NCBI RefSeq assembly: GCF_000764305.2
Contig: NW_025931820.1
Coordinates: 311,521 to 375,520 of the forward strand
DNA length: 64,000 nucleotides
Direction of reading: 5' to 3'
Origin: Hyalella azteca
Lineage: Eukaryota > Arthropoda > Malacostraca > Amphipoda > Hyalellidae
In this document: positions 37,451 through 49,627 of the stretch, piece by piece
How the letters are laid out: every line of letters starts with the position of its first letter
Position numbering within the stretch: the stretch's first letter is position 1
Notes under the pieces: model-generated
The model's database searches: none
What the model was told of the DNA's origin: nothing
Seen by the model: the letters and a program-made list of their open reading frames with translations, nothing else
Made by a program: the position numbers and the translations under genes

Positions 37451-38509
37451 GCTTCACTTGACTCATTTCGCTGTAAAGTAAACGTGTGCAACACAGCTCA
37501 TCGACACATAATTTTGTCTCATATCGCTCCAGACTCAGAGCCAATTTGTCCAGACTTTCTGCTCCTACCCAGCGGTTCAGTGACGTATCCCATTGTTTCA
37601 CACATTATAGCTTGTCAGCTCGAAAGCTTGTCATTGCTAGGTGCCAGTAAAAGAGGTGATACCATTGATTACCTATCGAAACTTTTGCCAATTTCCGTGT
37701 CCTGGACCAAACACTTTATGACGGAAGTTGCCAGATGAAAGGCCATCTATAGAAGCGGTGGGCGAAGGCTCCTGCGATTGCCGAGAAGAGGAGAAAGGAT
37801 TTCCGTGGCTTAAGGATTCATGCATCAATCTTTGATGAGGATTTCGTACCGTTTCATGAGCTTAAATCATCATTTTTTGGTGTTAAAAGCCTGATATGAC
37901 GTTGATAAAAAATATACATATAATAAATTATCGGCTTTCGATAGGAAATAATTGAGGACATTGTGTCTTGAGGAATATTGCAGGATTCATAGGAATAATT
38001 AATATTTATACAAAATGCATGGATGAATTCTGTATAAAATTATTAATTTATAAATGCTTTAAAATGATTTGTAACTATAGCTAAAATCTGCCATCTTACA
38101 TATCGCTTAACCTATTGGTTAAATAGGAGCACGAGTTGGAGCGGGTGCTACTGTGTTATGATTGAAATTTTATTTATTTATTTATCATAACCTTAAACTT
38201 TTATCGTTGTTTAAATTGGAGTATTTAATTTTGCCCTGAAAACATCAAAGTAATGTCTTGAATTTATTGATAGAAAAAGTACTTAACTGCAACAACTCGC
38301 ACAGAAAAATAAAATTGATCCTGAATATTCATTAATAGATACAAATTTTTCCATTGTCATCCTGAAACCACGCATTAAAATCATTATCCTTCTATCACCT
38401 CGATAGTAATTAATCAAGGTAAATCTTGAGGGCCAACCTGTACTTGTCTTCAGGTTCAGCCGTGCAATGTTACTCTCTCAATAATCCAGCCAATGAATTT
38501 CATGCAGAA
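37451..38509. other. no supported gene
   Basis: An 84-codon + frame at 37484-37738 has no signature. The rest is AT-rich up to the 83-bp repeat remnant. Confidence 0.5.
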
Positions 38510-38565
38510 TTCATATTCACGAATACGACATATTTTCGCGAACAAGATTTGGACGGTGCAATGAC
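38510..38565. repeat. partial 83-bp repeat unit, left of adapter
   Basis: AATTCATATTCACGAATACG through GGACGGTGCAATGACCTG matches the unit at 43327-43545. The natural left border appears to be about 38505. Confidence 0.85.
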
Positions 38566-38603
38566 CTGTCTCTTATACACATCTAGATGTGTATAAGAGA
38601 CAG
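38566..38603. other. Nextera mate-pair junction adapter (assembly artefact)
   Basis: CTGTCTCTTATACACATCT followed directly by its inverse AGATGTGTATAAGAGACAG: two Tn5 mosaic ends in the exact form of the Nextera circularisation junction. This is library-derived, not genomic. The left flank is the 83-bp repeat seen at 43327; the right flank is the 20-bp GC-rich repeat. Confidence 0.98.
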
Positions 38604-38604
38604 C

Positions 38605-38682
38605 GTCCCCTGCCTGCACGACGCGTCCCCTGCCTGCACGACGCGTCCCCTGCCTGCACGAAGCGTCCCCTGCCTGTACGTC
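38605..38682. repeat. 20-bp GC-rich minisatellite (second locus)
   Basis: Nearly four copies of GTCCCCTGCCTGCACGACGC, the last ones degenerate, starting immediately after the first adapter. The same unit is found at 29481-29565. Confidence 0.9.
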
Positions 38683-39164
38683 GCCTGCGGTAGCAGTCGA
38701 TCAGGCGAGGTGAGGCTCAGTGTCAGCTGTCGTCCCCAAATGTTGATCTTGCCGCGGTAAATGTTTACTGAAAAACTTGGTTTTATTCAAGAGGAGACGC
38801 AGCTAAACTTCAAGGGAGCTGGTGCCGCGTTCGTAAAGTTGTCAAACATTGATCATATTTGTTTGATAATGTCAAACATGATCAAACAACTTTGATCATA
38901 TATTTGCTTGGTGTCCGATACTGAAATATGATGCATTTATAAATCTGTAAATAATAAATAAAACTAATTCTCTGGTCTTTAACAAAACTTGTTTAAGAGA
39001 AGAAATTCTGCCAGCCTACACTAATAAATCTGTAAATGTATATATACATAGTATCCTAAAAGTCTATAAACTATTCCCGATCTATCATTAACAACATCTT
39101 AAATAAAAAATATTTATTTGTTAATACATGACCGCTTGTCATGACATTGAGTAGAGTAACCAAA
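38683..39164. other. no gene seen
   Basis: Contains partial inverted motifs around TTGTCAAACATTGATCAT and ATGATCAAACAACTTT near 38838-38893. Because it follows an adapter junction, its link to the sequence on the left is uncertain. Confidence 0.5.
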
Positions 39165-40690
39165 TTTAAATTTATTTTCTCTCTGTTCCCGCAGTGCAGA
39201 GATTCATAAGTAGGTGCCGAGGATGATGCTTCATGATTCCGGCCATAGTTCATGGTCCTATACGTCTCCAATTAAAAAAAAATGTATTCACTTATGACTA
39301 CCTTCTTCATAAATACGAGTTTAGGAATAAAAACACAAATAAAATTATTCATTTTTCCTCTGCCTCCTCAGTGCAGAGATCCATAAGTAAGTGCCGAGGA
39401 TGATGCTTCATGATTCCGGCCATAGTTCATTGTCCTAAACGTCTCCAATTTTAATAATATACGTTTAAAAATTACTTTTTAAAGACAACACTTCAAAAGA
39501 ATCCAGTGTCTCCAATCTTACAGATGTACAATGAATTTCTCATATATGTAATTTTCGAATATTAAAAAAATTAATTTTTCAATTTTTTAATATATAAATT
39601 TTTTCAAAATTATCTATTCTATTAATTGATTCATGCATTGCTTCTGACTTCGCACAAGTGTGCAAAATTTCAGATCAATTAGACAGGTAAAAGTGTGTCA
39701 AATATCAGTTATAAGATTTGTAGCTGACAAAATTATTTTTTAAATTTTTTAATATTGAAAATTTTTTTTTTTAATTTTCAAAAACATTTATTTTGACATT
39801 TGATTCATGCATTGTCTCCAACTACATGTGTGCAATACATTCATACATGTGTGCAAAATTTCAGATCGATAGGATAAGTAGAAGGGTGTTAAATTTCGAT
39901 TACAAGATTTGTAGCAGATAGACAGACAGACAGACAGACAGACAAACAAACAAACAAACAAACAAACAAACAAGAAGTGAAGTTAAAGATAAGTTTGTAA
40001 AAATGCATTCACTTATGACTAATTTCTTCATAAATACGAGTTTATTAACAGAAACACAAAGAAAATTATTCATTTTCCTCTGGCTCCTCAGTGCTGAGAT
40101 TCATAAGTAAGTGCCGATGATGATGCTTCATGATTCCGGCCATAGTTCATTGTCCTAAAAATCTACAGTTTTGAAAATGTATTCACTAATGACTACTTTC
40201 TCCACAAATACGAGTTTAGGAATAAAAACACAAAGAAATTATTCATTTTCTCTCTGCCTCCATGGTGCAGAGATTCATAAGTAAGTGCCGAGGACAATGC
40301 TTCATGATTCCGGTTCCGGCCACAGTTCATGGTCCTATACGTCTTCAATTTAGAACAAAATGTAGTCACTTATGACTACCTTCTTCATAAACACGAGTTT
40401 AGGAACAAAAACACAAAGAAAATTATTCATTTTTCTCTGGCTCCTCAGTGCAGAGATTCATAAGTAAGTGCCGAGGATGATGCTTCATGATTTCGGCCAT
40501 AGTTCATTGTCCTATACGTCTTCAATTTTAAAAATGCATTCACTTATGACTAATTTCTTCACAAACACGAGTTCAGGAATAAAAACACAAAGAAATTATT
40601 CATTTTCTCTCTGCCTTCATGGTGCAGAGATTCATAAGTAAGTGCCGAGGACAATGCTTCATGACTCCGGCCATATAGTTCAGTCCCGCG
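39165..40690. repeat. 175-183 bp satellite array, interrupted
   Basis: Six monomers or part-monomers with the landmarks ATTCACTTATGACTA, ACGAGTTTAGGAATAAAAAC, TGCAGAGATTCATAAGTAAG, GCCGAGGATGATGCTTCATG and CCGGCCATAGTTCAT. Spacing between equivalent points is 174, 183 and 174 bp in the right-hand part (40012, 40186, 40369, 40543). A small duplication in the Ccggttccgg part makes one monomer longer. The dispersed element at 39462-40006 separates copy 2 from copy 3. Confidence 0.85.
39462..40006 (-). mobile_element. dispersed repeat family, copy 2, inserted in a satellite array
   Basis: Reverse-complement relative of 16698-17181, with the same internal duplication of the block ending in TGATTCATGCATTG (39628 and 39801 regions). 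One end carries an expanded (GACA)n(AACA)n run at about 39918-39972, where copy 1 has only a short remnant. It sits between two monomers of the 175-183 bp satellite, breaking the array, which places its arrival after the array formed. Confidence 0.75.
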
Positions 40691-42484
40691 CCGAGTCCAG
40701 ATCAACTCTCAGGACCGGCGCCTCTGGGAACGAGTTCTATGCATCAATGCCAGGCCACATGCTCAGACAAATCGTAGGGCTTTCTAGCAACAAGATTGTC
40801 AAGCCGACTAACTGCTTGACTTGCGTGTGATGTATACACCCTATATACACTAGAACTGGAAACAATTCCCATGCGTCAGTAACAGAAGTGGTTTGGCTAA
40901 GTAAAAAACTGATAACAACACCCTATACGAAATCGTTGGCAGATTTACAGTCATTTCGTCAAAAATTAGCGTAGAGAACTAATTTGAAAGGGTGTATTGT
41001 CAGCTGGAATAAGTTCGATTTCTTCATTATTTTGGTTCTCTAATCTTAGCTTTTAGGCATTGTATTATATCATATTCACTTGATGTAATCACATTAATTG
41101 ACATAGTGTTTTTCGATCTCACACATGGAAGAGAAGCTTCACACATTTTAATTCAAGGACTGAGGGCAATATTGATTAGCAAACCTAATATCCGAGTTAC
41201 TATGCGAATAATTGTGAAATATCCTCATTTTTAATAAATCTCTTATAAATTACGTGCCTTATTCCCTTATGAATGTCAAATAGTTCTTGGAGACTGACGA
41301 CATGCGCGCATCGTATATCTAGAAGTAAAGCTTCTAAGACTAGTAAAAAGCACGCACTTCAAGTTACAAGAATTTTAGTGTTCCTCATATATAAAAATTA
41401 TTATTATTATTTACAAATTCAATAAACAAATTATTATTGTTCTCTTAGCCAGATAGTCAAGGCGTTCATGCATTAAACGTAAATAGATTCAATGGAATTT
41501 CAATGATCAACCGTGGTTGCTTCTGCAAGAAAACGCCCCCGGATCGGAAATGTTTATTAATATGTGTTTTTTGAGCTCCAACGAATTTGCTAATAGTAAA
41601 AAACTTGATTTTTTCATATTCTTTGTTCATAGCAAAATAACCTAAACCTTACATCTTGTTGGAGTTTGGCTCCATTACCTGACGCAGGAAATATATATCT
41701 GTCTTACATGTAGCTAATGTGTATACGTATGAGGCTTATAATGTTTTAAATTTGGCCAGTTTGATGATCAGGAAGCTTGAAATTGCAATGAAAATAGGCA
41801 GAAAATAAAATATTCAGTTATATAATTACACAAATGAACCACATATAACAAAGTATTCCGAAAAATAAAATGGCGAAAGCAACTAGTTTATTCATTTTTC
41901 TTTTGAAGAGGCCGAAATTAAAAAGCTTCTAACGTTTTTGTATTTTTTTTGCAATAATTTCAGACCAAATCGCTGCCATTAATCACTTTAACAGCATCTT
42001 CAGATCACAGCCAGGCAGCAATAGCCGAAAACAAATTAGTTTCGAATGGAGTTCAATAAATCAAAGTCTCTGCCATATTTTTAGAGGCATATAAATAACT
42101 CGCTCTCAAGTTAGCGCAGCCGCATAATTAAGTTGATAATGACTAATTAATTTTTATATTGGGGAATCCTTACCTAAACGAATTTTTTAGAGAAAATAGA
42201 TGTGATTTCATTTGTCACGCGTTATTATGATTTTTTACACGCGCCATGTTGTTGAAAAAATTTCAAAGACAATCATCTGCATGCTTCTATGTAATCAGTT
42301 CCTAGGAGAAAAACAGAACAAACAAATCTACGGACCATATGAAATTATTTTGTCTGCAATAAACTTGCAAATTTCTGTAACGTGTGAGGCAGTTTAGGGA
42401 AACGAGGAAACTTCCAAGAAGGCTTACACATCGCAGAGGCCGCTGTCGCCTGGGGCGGATGCTCCCAAATTAGTCCGGCAGATT
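40691..42484. other. no gene seen
   Basis: Unique AT-rich sequence. A 62-codon frame at 40642-40830 starts inside the last satellite monomer and is not a gene candidate. Confidence 0.55.
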
Positions 42485-42799
42485 GTCTCCCTATCTCACT
42501 CCCACTCCGCTCTCCCCCTGCCTCCAGCTTCCCTCTCTCACTCCCACTCCGCTCTCCCCTTGCCTCCTCCAGCTTTCCTCTCTCACTCCCACTCCGCTCT
42601 CCCCTTGCCTCCTCCAGCTTTCCTCTCTCACTCCCACTCCGCTCTCCCCCTGCCTCCAGCTTCCCTCTCTCACTCCCACTCCGCTCTCCCCTTGCCTCCT
42701 CCAGCTTTCCTCTCTCACTCCCACTCCGCTCTCCCCCTGCCTCCAGCTTCCCTATCTCACTCCCACTCCGCTCTCCCCCTGCCTCCAGCTACCCTATCT
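42485..42799. repeat. 42/45-bp pyrimidine-rich minisatellite (second locus)
   Basis: About seven copies of a unit running CTCACTCCCACTCCGCTCTC, CCCCTGCCTC, CAGCTTCCCT, with a 3-bp CTC insertion in alternating copies (period 42 or 45). It runs into the N gap. The same family is at 29566-29700. Confidence 0.9.
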
Positions 42800-43080
42800 N
42801 NNNNNNNNNNNNNNNNNNNNNNNNNNNNNNNNNNNNNNNNNNNNNNNNNNNNNNNNNNNNNNNNNNNNNNNNNNNNNNNNNNNNNNNNNNNNNNNNNNNN
42901 NNNNNNNNNNNNNNNNNNNNNNNNNNNNNNNNNNNNNNNNNNNNNNNNNNNNNNNNNNNNNNNNNNNNNNNNNNNNNNNNNNNNNNNNNNNNNNNNNNNN
43001 NNNNNNNNNNNNNNNNNNNNNNNNNNNNNNNNNNNNNNNNNNNNNNNNNNNNNNNNNNNNNNNNNNNNNNNNNNNNNNNN
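42800..43080. other. assembly gap (281 N)
   Basis: A run of N lying exactly between two different tandem arrays (42/45 bp on the left, 31 bp on the right). The true length is unknown. Open frames drawn across it are meaningless. Confidence 1.
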
Positions 43081-43287
43081 CAGTCGAGACCAAGCATGAC
43101 TGGGTGGGCAGCAGTCGAGACCAAGCATGACTGGGTGGGCAGCAGTCGAGACCAAGCATGACTGGGTGGGCAGCAGTCGAGACCAAGCATGACTGGGTGT
43201 GCAGCAGTCGAGACCAAGCATGACTGGGTGGGCAGCAGTCGAGACCAAGCATGACTGGGTGGGCAGCAGTCGAGACCAAGCATGACA
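43081..43287. repeat. 31-bp minisatellite
   Basis: 6.7 copies of a 31-bp unit (CAGTCGAGACCAAGCATGAC plus TGGGTGGGCAG), nearly identical, bounded by the N gap and by an adapter. Its presence on this scaffold is doubtful for that reason. Confidence 0.9.
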
Positions 43288-43288
43288 G

Positions 43289-43326
43289 CTGTCTCTTATA
43301 CACATCTAGATGTGTATAAGAGACAG
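43289..43326. other. Nextera mate-pair junction adapter, second copy (assembly artefact)
   Basis: Identical 38-bp junction. The left flank is the 31-bp repeat array, the right flank the 83-bp repeat. Its minus-strand translation yields the strings VSYTHLDVYKRQ and MCIRDS, which are familiar adapter contaminants in protein databases, so predicted proteins over this point are spurious. Confidence 0.98.
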
Positions 43327-43545
43327 GATTTGGACGGTGCAATGACCCGCATGGTCACGTCATCAGTCACGAATTCATATTCACGAATACGACATATTTT
43401 CGCGAACAAGATTTGGACGGTGCAATGACCTGCATGGTCACGTCATCAGTCACGAATTCATATTCACGAATACGACATATTTTCGCGAACAAGATTTGGA
43501 CGGTGCAACGACCTGCATGGTCACGTCATCAGTCAGTTTCCTGCA
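43327..43545. repeat. 83-bp tandem repeat
   Basis: Two and a half copies at 43327, 43410 and 43493, each starting GATTTGGACGGTGCAATGAC and ending TTTTCGCGAACAA. Part of one more copy lies at 38510-38565, just left of the first adapter, 4.7 kb away. Confidence 0.9.
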
Positions 43546-43546
43546 G

Positions 43547-43642
43547 AGCTATTCCAGGCTCGTGCATGTTTGCAGTTATCAGGTCATGTCGCTGCCCTCG
43601 GAGAGGATTGCTAGGATCTGAGGGCACTTCAGAGCTTCGGAG
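43547..43642 (+). other. possible small exon
   Basis: A 96-bp stretch of higher GC lies between TTTCCTGCAG (acceptor-like) and GAG-GTGAGC (donor-like), with one frame open throughout. It carries several Cys and Arg residues and no family signature. It immediately follows the 83-bp repeat. It could be a non-coding first exon of a downstream gene or chance. Confidence 0.15.
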
Positions 43643-46600
43643 GTGAGCAATTTACGAAAATGGCATCGATCTTGAGCCTGATTTTCCCTCTAGTGGTTCT
43701 GGCAATTTTATTACGCAACAGAAATTGCAAAATTTAATAAGTTTTGAAATTACATGCAAAATTTTATCCCTCATAGTATTTTCCTATATAATTATAGGTA
43801 AAAAATTCTTATCTATTTCCCCCTTAGATTTTTATCTATTCCCTTTATATTCTATCTAAATAGGCCTCATAAACAATTCTCTTCCCTAGTAATTCAATCA
43901 GTCGAAGGCTGTATGTCTATAACTGCAAATAACGGACAACGATTTCCCTTAATTTGCATGTTACCTTCGCTTCGTCCTGATGACGAGGCTGACATCAATT
44001 ATTAAAATTTTTTTTATTAATCTTAAACCAAACTGATTAATTGCAACTTCAAAACTAAACCGTTCAATGTTATATAATCGTAGTATCATTAAATGTTAAT
44101 TTAAAAATTTTCGGTCTTTAAGTCTCAAATTTATCTTCCATTTGTGTTAAGAAATGATTTAATTTTATGTATTGTTTATTTTCTTGATGCATGAGACTAT
44201 GGAGAATCGCAAGTTTTTTAGTTTGTGGCTACCAAAGTTATTAATGTTCTTATAAATGTGCTATTATGAGATGCATTCTCGCATAAAATGATTGTGATGT
44301 GAAGCAACGAAAATATTCATTCAGGCAGCAAAAACGACGTTTTCGGCAAGACGTGCAAAATCTCCTCAACTAAAATGATGAAGATGACTTTGATCAGACA
44401 GACCGGATCACCGTTCGTGAATTACGATTTCTTCCTGTTTGACTGAGTAACATAGAAAAATTTTACTGGTCTGAGATTACCTATGTCCTAAAACACAATT
44501 GATAAAGCAAAGTTGAAAGAAGTTGCCGATGCGTAATTTTTTTAACTTCCTGGATAAGTCAAAATGTAAATGAGTACCTCTGAAATGTTTGATATTTTCT
44601 CACGTTCACCAACTGGACATAATTCATCACGGAAATACTTTTCCTAATTCTCCTAATACTCCTAAAATACTTTTCCTAAATCAATTTTTTCCTAATATTT
44701 CCTGAAGTGCAAGCAGGGTAGAAGAGCTGCTTGGTAATTCACCTCATGGACCGTTGTGGTCGATTGGCGCCAATTCCACAACGGCGCTACTTGCACAACG
44801 CTACACTTGCTACTTGGCGACCAATTCCTCTCCTCTCGGGATGTATGATGGCCGAGAATGACGTTACTGAGATTGCGACGCGTCATAATCACGACGTAGA
44901 TAATTGATGTCGTAATTAATTACGCTACGTTCCAATCCCAGATAAGATAAACGTTTTCAAGACGCTTCCGAGAAGCTGTTCCACATTTTCTTGATTACTT
45001 CTTCACCTTAATAAGTTCGTTAGAGAAAGGAACAATAATCTCTGGCTTCAAGAGATGAGTGAATGCAAAGTTCGATTGCCTTGCCGCAGGGTGCATTAAA
45101 GCAGTGTAGCAGTGTTTCTCTACTTGCTATATGTGTATCCAGCTTCATTTTTTCTCTATTTATTTTCTCTCTATCTTTGTTCTCTCTGTGAAAGTCCGTT
45201 AAACTTAAAGTTAATTGCTGTATTACAGAATATGTGAATTATCTATCATTTATCTTTTGGAACATCAGGCGGAAACGTTTTCACGGTGGTCTGATAAAAT
45301 TCTGAATCGACTTAAAAAGAATTTTTCCTATCTGACGTTCTTACTTTTAACTTCATTTTAACCAATTTGTAATTCCTCTTAATGTGAATTCAAGTTCAGA
45401 TCGTAAATGCAATAATTTTGCATTTTCCCTGCATTGCCCGAAATTGTAATTTCGTGTATTTCACTGGTGGGGCTGACAAAAAAATTATCCTTCAGATGGC
45501 ACATTATTCATGACTACAAGCCTACAAGCCCAGAATTTATGACGACACAAATTTCTAAATACTTGCCTGTGGATATCGTAAAATTACAATTGAGCCTACT
45601 GCATCTTCCTGTGCACTCGAAAAATGCAAACTCTCTCATAAATTTCAGACTGACGTAGTTACAGACATAAGATATTGAAAGGTTAACTTCAGTTAATCAC
45701 TGTGCGACTTGAGCTGATAGAAAATTGATGACACATTAATACAAATAGCGATTTTGTGAACCATTCTGTGCACAGAACGCAAACTCAGGAGCACAGTTCC
45801 GCATTTCGCTCGTGCGGATCTCAGGCGTGCATGCGGAATGAAGTTGGCAGAGCCAATTCCGCCGAGAAATGATGCAGATCTGACGTCCAGTCGCTCCCAG
45901 GACCCACGGAGAAAAATTGAGAATACCAGGTAAGAAAGAGACTACGAGTCTCACCAAAATTAAAAATTCGCAAGTATTTTTGAGCTGACAAGAGGATTGT
46001 AATTTTTGGGCTCGAACTAAGTTGTCGTACGTGTTCATATGATGTAGTAAATTTGCTTGCTAAAAAACCTGTCCCGAGAATTTTGATATTTCACGCAAAA
46101 CAAAGCCACGAGTGCGGTAATAAGTCATAATATCCCGTAAAAGGACATGAATATAAGTTTATTCATTTTAAACTTTAAATTTTGGGTTAAATATACCCAT
46201 GACAAATATTCAGTAGAATCGACCATGATAAGTGTGAGAGAATATTCTTGTTAGAAAGATGAATGCCGATTTTCATCGTTTCCTTTGACTTCGTATTTCC
46301 GTTAGCTCGAATGTCTTCACAAATAAATTTGGAAATTCTTCATGTAAATAAAACCACCCATGCAATAATCACAGAAGGTATTCCATTTATGTAGTCTTGA
46401 AGAAGTTAAACTCTCACCACGCGCCAGACCTAAAGAATTCACTTGAGTAGGAAGCGAGGAGGAAGTTATTTCCATAAATCTCGGAGGTATTCGGTAGGTA
46501 CCCACAAGGCGTGAAACTTCCAATCCGGTTAGAATCGCGAGACGGTAACGATTTACAACCGCTTCCTTGCCCTCCGCCCCATGAAAGGTAACGGCGTGAA

Positions 46601-47175
46601 GCTTGTGGCTGTGATCAAATAAAAAATAAGTTGAATAGCAACTCATCCTACCCGGCCTAGGCTTCACGAGGTGATATTTACTGATAAATGAAGTAAATAC
46701 TTCGCTGATATTATTGAAATGTGATATGTTGCTGAGCGTTATCACTCTAGCTAAACAATCTGCAAATCGTGTAACATTTGCAAATGGAAAATATATCGGG
46801 CTTCGATCTTTTTCGTCCCGCGTTACGAATAGAGTTTTGTACTTCCTAAAGCAAAATCCAAATATTAAAAAGAGAAACTGTCCTACACAGCCATTTATTC
46901 ACTGATGCATCTGAAGTAGATCTATATATAGCTACTGACATTGCTGGAATTAATCTAAGCGACTCTGAACAAAACTTCTCAAGAAAAGTTATTGTTACTT
47001 AAATAAAAAAATTCGAAAACAACGAAGGTGAATGGAATTAATCGGATTGCATCAAGTATGCAACATAAGCAGCGGGGCTGCGTGTGAGCCTCACCCTTGA
47101 AGTGTACAAAGAATTGATCGTAATCCGTCTTATTAATTTTCTTGCTACTGTCATATCTGAAATCTCGTTACTCTG
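43643..47175. other. no supported gene
   Basis: The longest frame is minus-strand 46317-46745 (142 codons, mixed composition, unrecognised, no splice context). A second, 45736-46038 minus (100 codons), is also unrecognised. Short CCTAA-type repeats occur near 44640-44700. Confidence 0.4.
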
Positions 47176-47533
47176 CACATTCACTTAGGAATTTCTAAAT
47201 TCACTCATAGCTGCCAAATTCACCAGGTGACAGCCATATTCACCTAGTGACTGCCAATTTCGCCTCGTGTTTCCACATTCACCTAGTGACTACCAATTTC
47301 GCCTCGTGTTGCCACATTCACCTAGTGACTACCAATTTCGCCTCGTGTTGCCACATTCACCTACCTAGTGACTACCAATTTCGCCTCGTGTTGCCATATT
47401 CACCTAGTGACTACCAATTACGCCTCGTGTTGCCACATTCACCTAGTGACTACCAATTTCGCCTCGTGTTGCCACATTCACCTGGTGACTGCTAATTTCG
47501 CTTCGTGCTGCCAAATTCACCTAGTGACTGCTA
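47176..47533. repeat. 39-bp minisatellite
   Basis: About eight units of CACATTCACCTAGTGACTAC, CAATTTCGCCTCGTGTTGC. One copy has a CTAC insertion that changes frame. Open frames (TTNFASCCHIHLV) are due to the 39-bp period. Confidence 0.9.
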
Positions 47534-49342
47534 AAATCGTTCGGATTTGATTCTGTTTTAGGAACTTTTGCCAGGTGAAGGTACAATTTAGATACTTGAT
47601 GGGATAACTTTTCTTCCCAAAACTGTAAAGTTCTGCAAAGTGAGCTCGAAAGGGCATGTCAGCTCGCACGTTCGAGCGAATATATAACTTCTCGCCACTG
47701 CAGTCTGTGTTTCTGCATCGGCAAAGTTCACTGTAATCCGTTGCATTTGATAAAGGGCCATGCGTTGACAATCTCTTCAGCCAAACTTCTGAGAATAAAT
47801 TCGATGAAATTTAATAAAATATTCCAGGTTTATTATGAGTAATGATATAATACAATCAGTCGCATTAATTGAAGGTGATCTGTAACTAATATGAATAAAT
47901 TCTTGTCTGCACAACATTTCATCTGTAATTCTATAACATCCCAAGTTAGTGCATGAAGACGCCTAGCATATTATTATTCAATACAATCAATACATTATAA
48001 TTACAGTGGACGGTAACGTTTAGAATACAACAACCAATATTGTTTTGTTCAGTTTTATGACTTGCTTCCATAACCTGAAGATAGCTATAAAGGAAAAGAA
48101 TATAAAAGAATATAAAGCAATATCAATTCGTTTGCTTTGTGAACGCCGATGTTGCGAATATTGAACCTTCAAAAAGCGTAGCAATATTGTATGGATATTT
48201 TTTTAGTATTGATGTCACTGACGGATATGAATCTTTAATAAAACCTCTTCTTCTAAGGGAACTTGATAGAGGATTCTGAGTGAAGTAAATTGGCCGTAAA
48301 AGTCGAATGATATGAATGCAATTTTTTCCCGAGTGTAAGCGAGTCTCACATTTTTTATCGAGACTAATGCAGGATACGAGATGGTTGACAAATGCCTTCT
48401 GTAGCAACATATAATATTCGAGTTGTGTACCAACGCAAAGATCTTATATAATCTATATTTTTTTTTTGTTGAACTGTCGCGCTGTGTTACAAGAGACAGA
48501 AAAAACAAAACAGAAGAAAAAATGAAATGTCGATACTGGAATTAAATAATATTTATCATATTTATTGTCCCATAATCACTCCTCTGTTATAAAGACCAAC
48601 ATTTTTCAAGTTTTAATATCTTAAACAAAATGTTGGCTACAGATAAATTATATGAAGCTGCCTGTACTTTCGTCAGGGCGATATTGCACCACAGTATATT
48701 GTGCTGCACATCCGGTCTGTTCCCTGGAAATAAATTTTTGATAACGTGTGAGAGAATGAAACACCAGCATCATTCATTCGAGAAAATAATTCAGCGTTTG
48801 GTCAACAATATCGTAAAACCATTACAGCTATTTTAACGATTTATCCAGCCATTATATAATTTACCGTTAGTTCAATCAGCTATGAAGGTTCTTCTTAAAA
48901 TTGTGCATGACACAACTACCTCTTCCATGACCTCTTGAAGCTTATCTCGTTTGAAATCACGAAATAATAATTTTCTATGTCATTATTTCACTCATATCAT
49001 CATACGTAATGTTTGTTGTATCATTCTAAATAATTTATTCGCGTAAGAAAACTGAAATGCTGACCAGAGTGCCCGATAACGGACATGAATATCCTCGCTC
49101 TGTTCTTGGATGGCATCGCAACACGGAGAAATGTGTGCGTCAGGAATTTAGCCTAATTGCTTGAACTTGTGAAGAACAAGACAAACTCGAGGAGCAGAGA
49201 GACAAGATTTCGCATAACCAGTTCTGTGATCAGCAGACGCGTCCTTTTATCATTGATAACGAATGCACTCACACAAAACAGACGACGGTTTCACGAGCAC
49301 GCTTGACCTTTAAGGCAGTTGAGTTATTTGAATAATCCAGCA
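47534..49342. other. no gene seen
   Basis: AT-rich; two overlapping minus frames at 48123-48508 without signature. Confidence 0.55.
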
Positions 49343-49627
49343 GCCCTACGTTGAAAACGCATAAAAAAATGTTTTTGCTAAGTTGACCGAAAATCATTAA
49401 AAAATTTAATTATTTTTTAACCTAAAATATTGAATTTCTATCTGGTCTTATTGTTATCAATTTAAATGACCGATTCTGAAAACTACGCCCTACGTTGAAA
49501 ACGCCTAAAAAAATGTTGTTGCTAAGTTGACAGAAAATCATCCAAATATATAATTATTTTTGAATCTAAAATATTGAATTCTATCTGGACTCATTGTTAT
49601 CAATTTAAATGGCCGATTCTGAAGACC
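49343..49627. repeat. 144-bp tandem duplication
   Basis: Two copies starting GCCCTACGTTGAAAACGC at 49343 and 49487 and ending CCGATTCTGAARAC. About 90% alike. Confidence 0.9.

Noticed and set aside
42483..43342. Frames of up to 215 codons across the N gap
   Set aside because: They cross 281 undetermined bases and an adapter, so they cannot be read as proteins.
46317..46745. 142-codon minus-strand open frame
   Set aside because: No domain, no splice context and ordinary local composition; a frame of this length is possible by chance in 64 kb.
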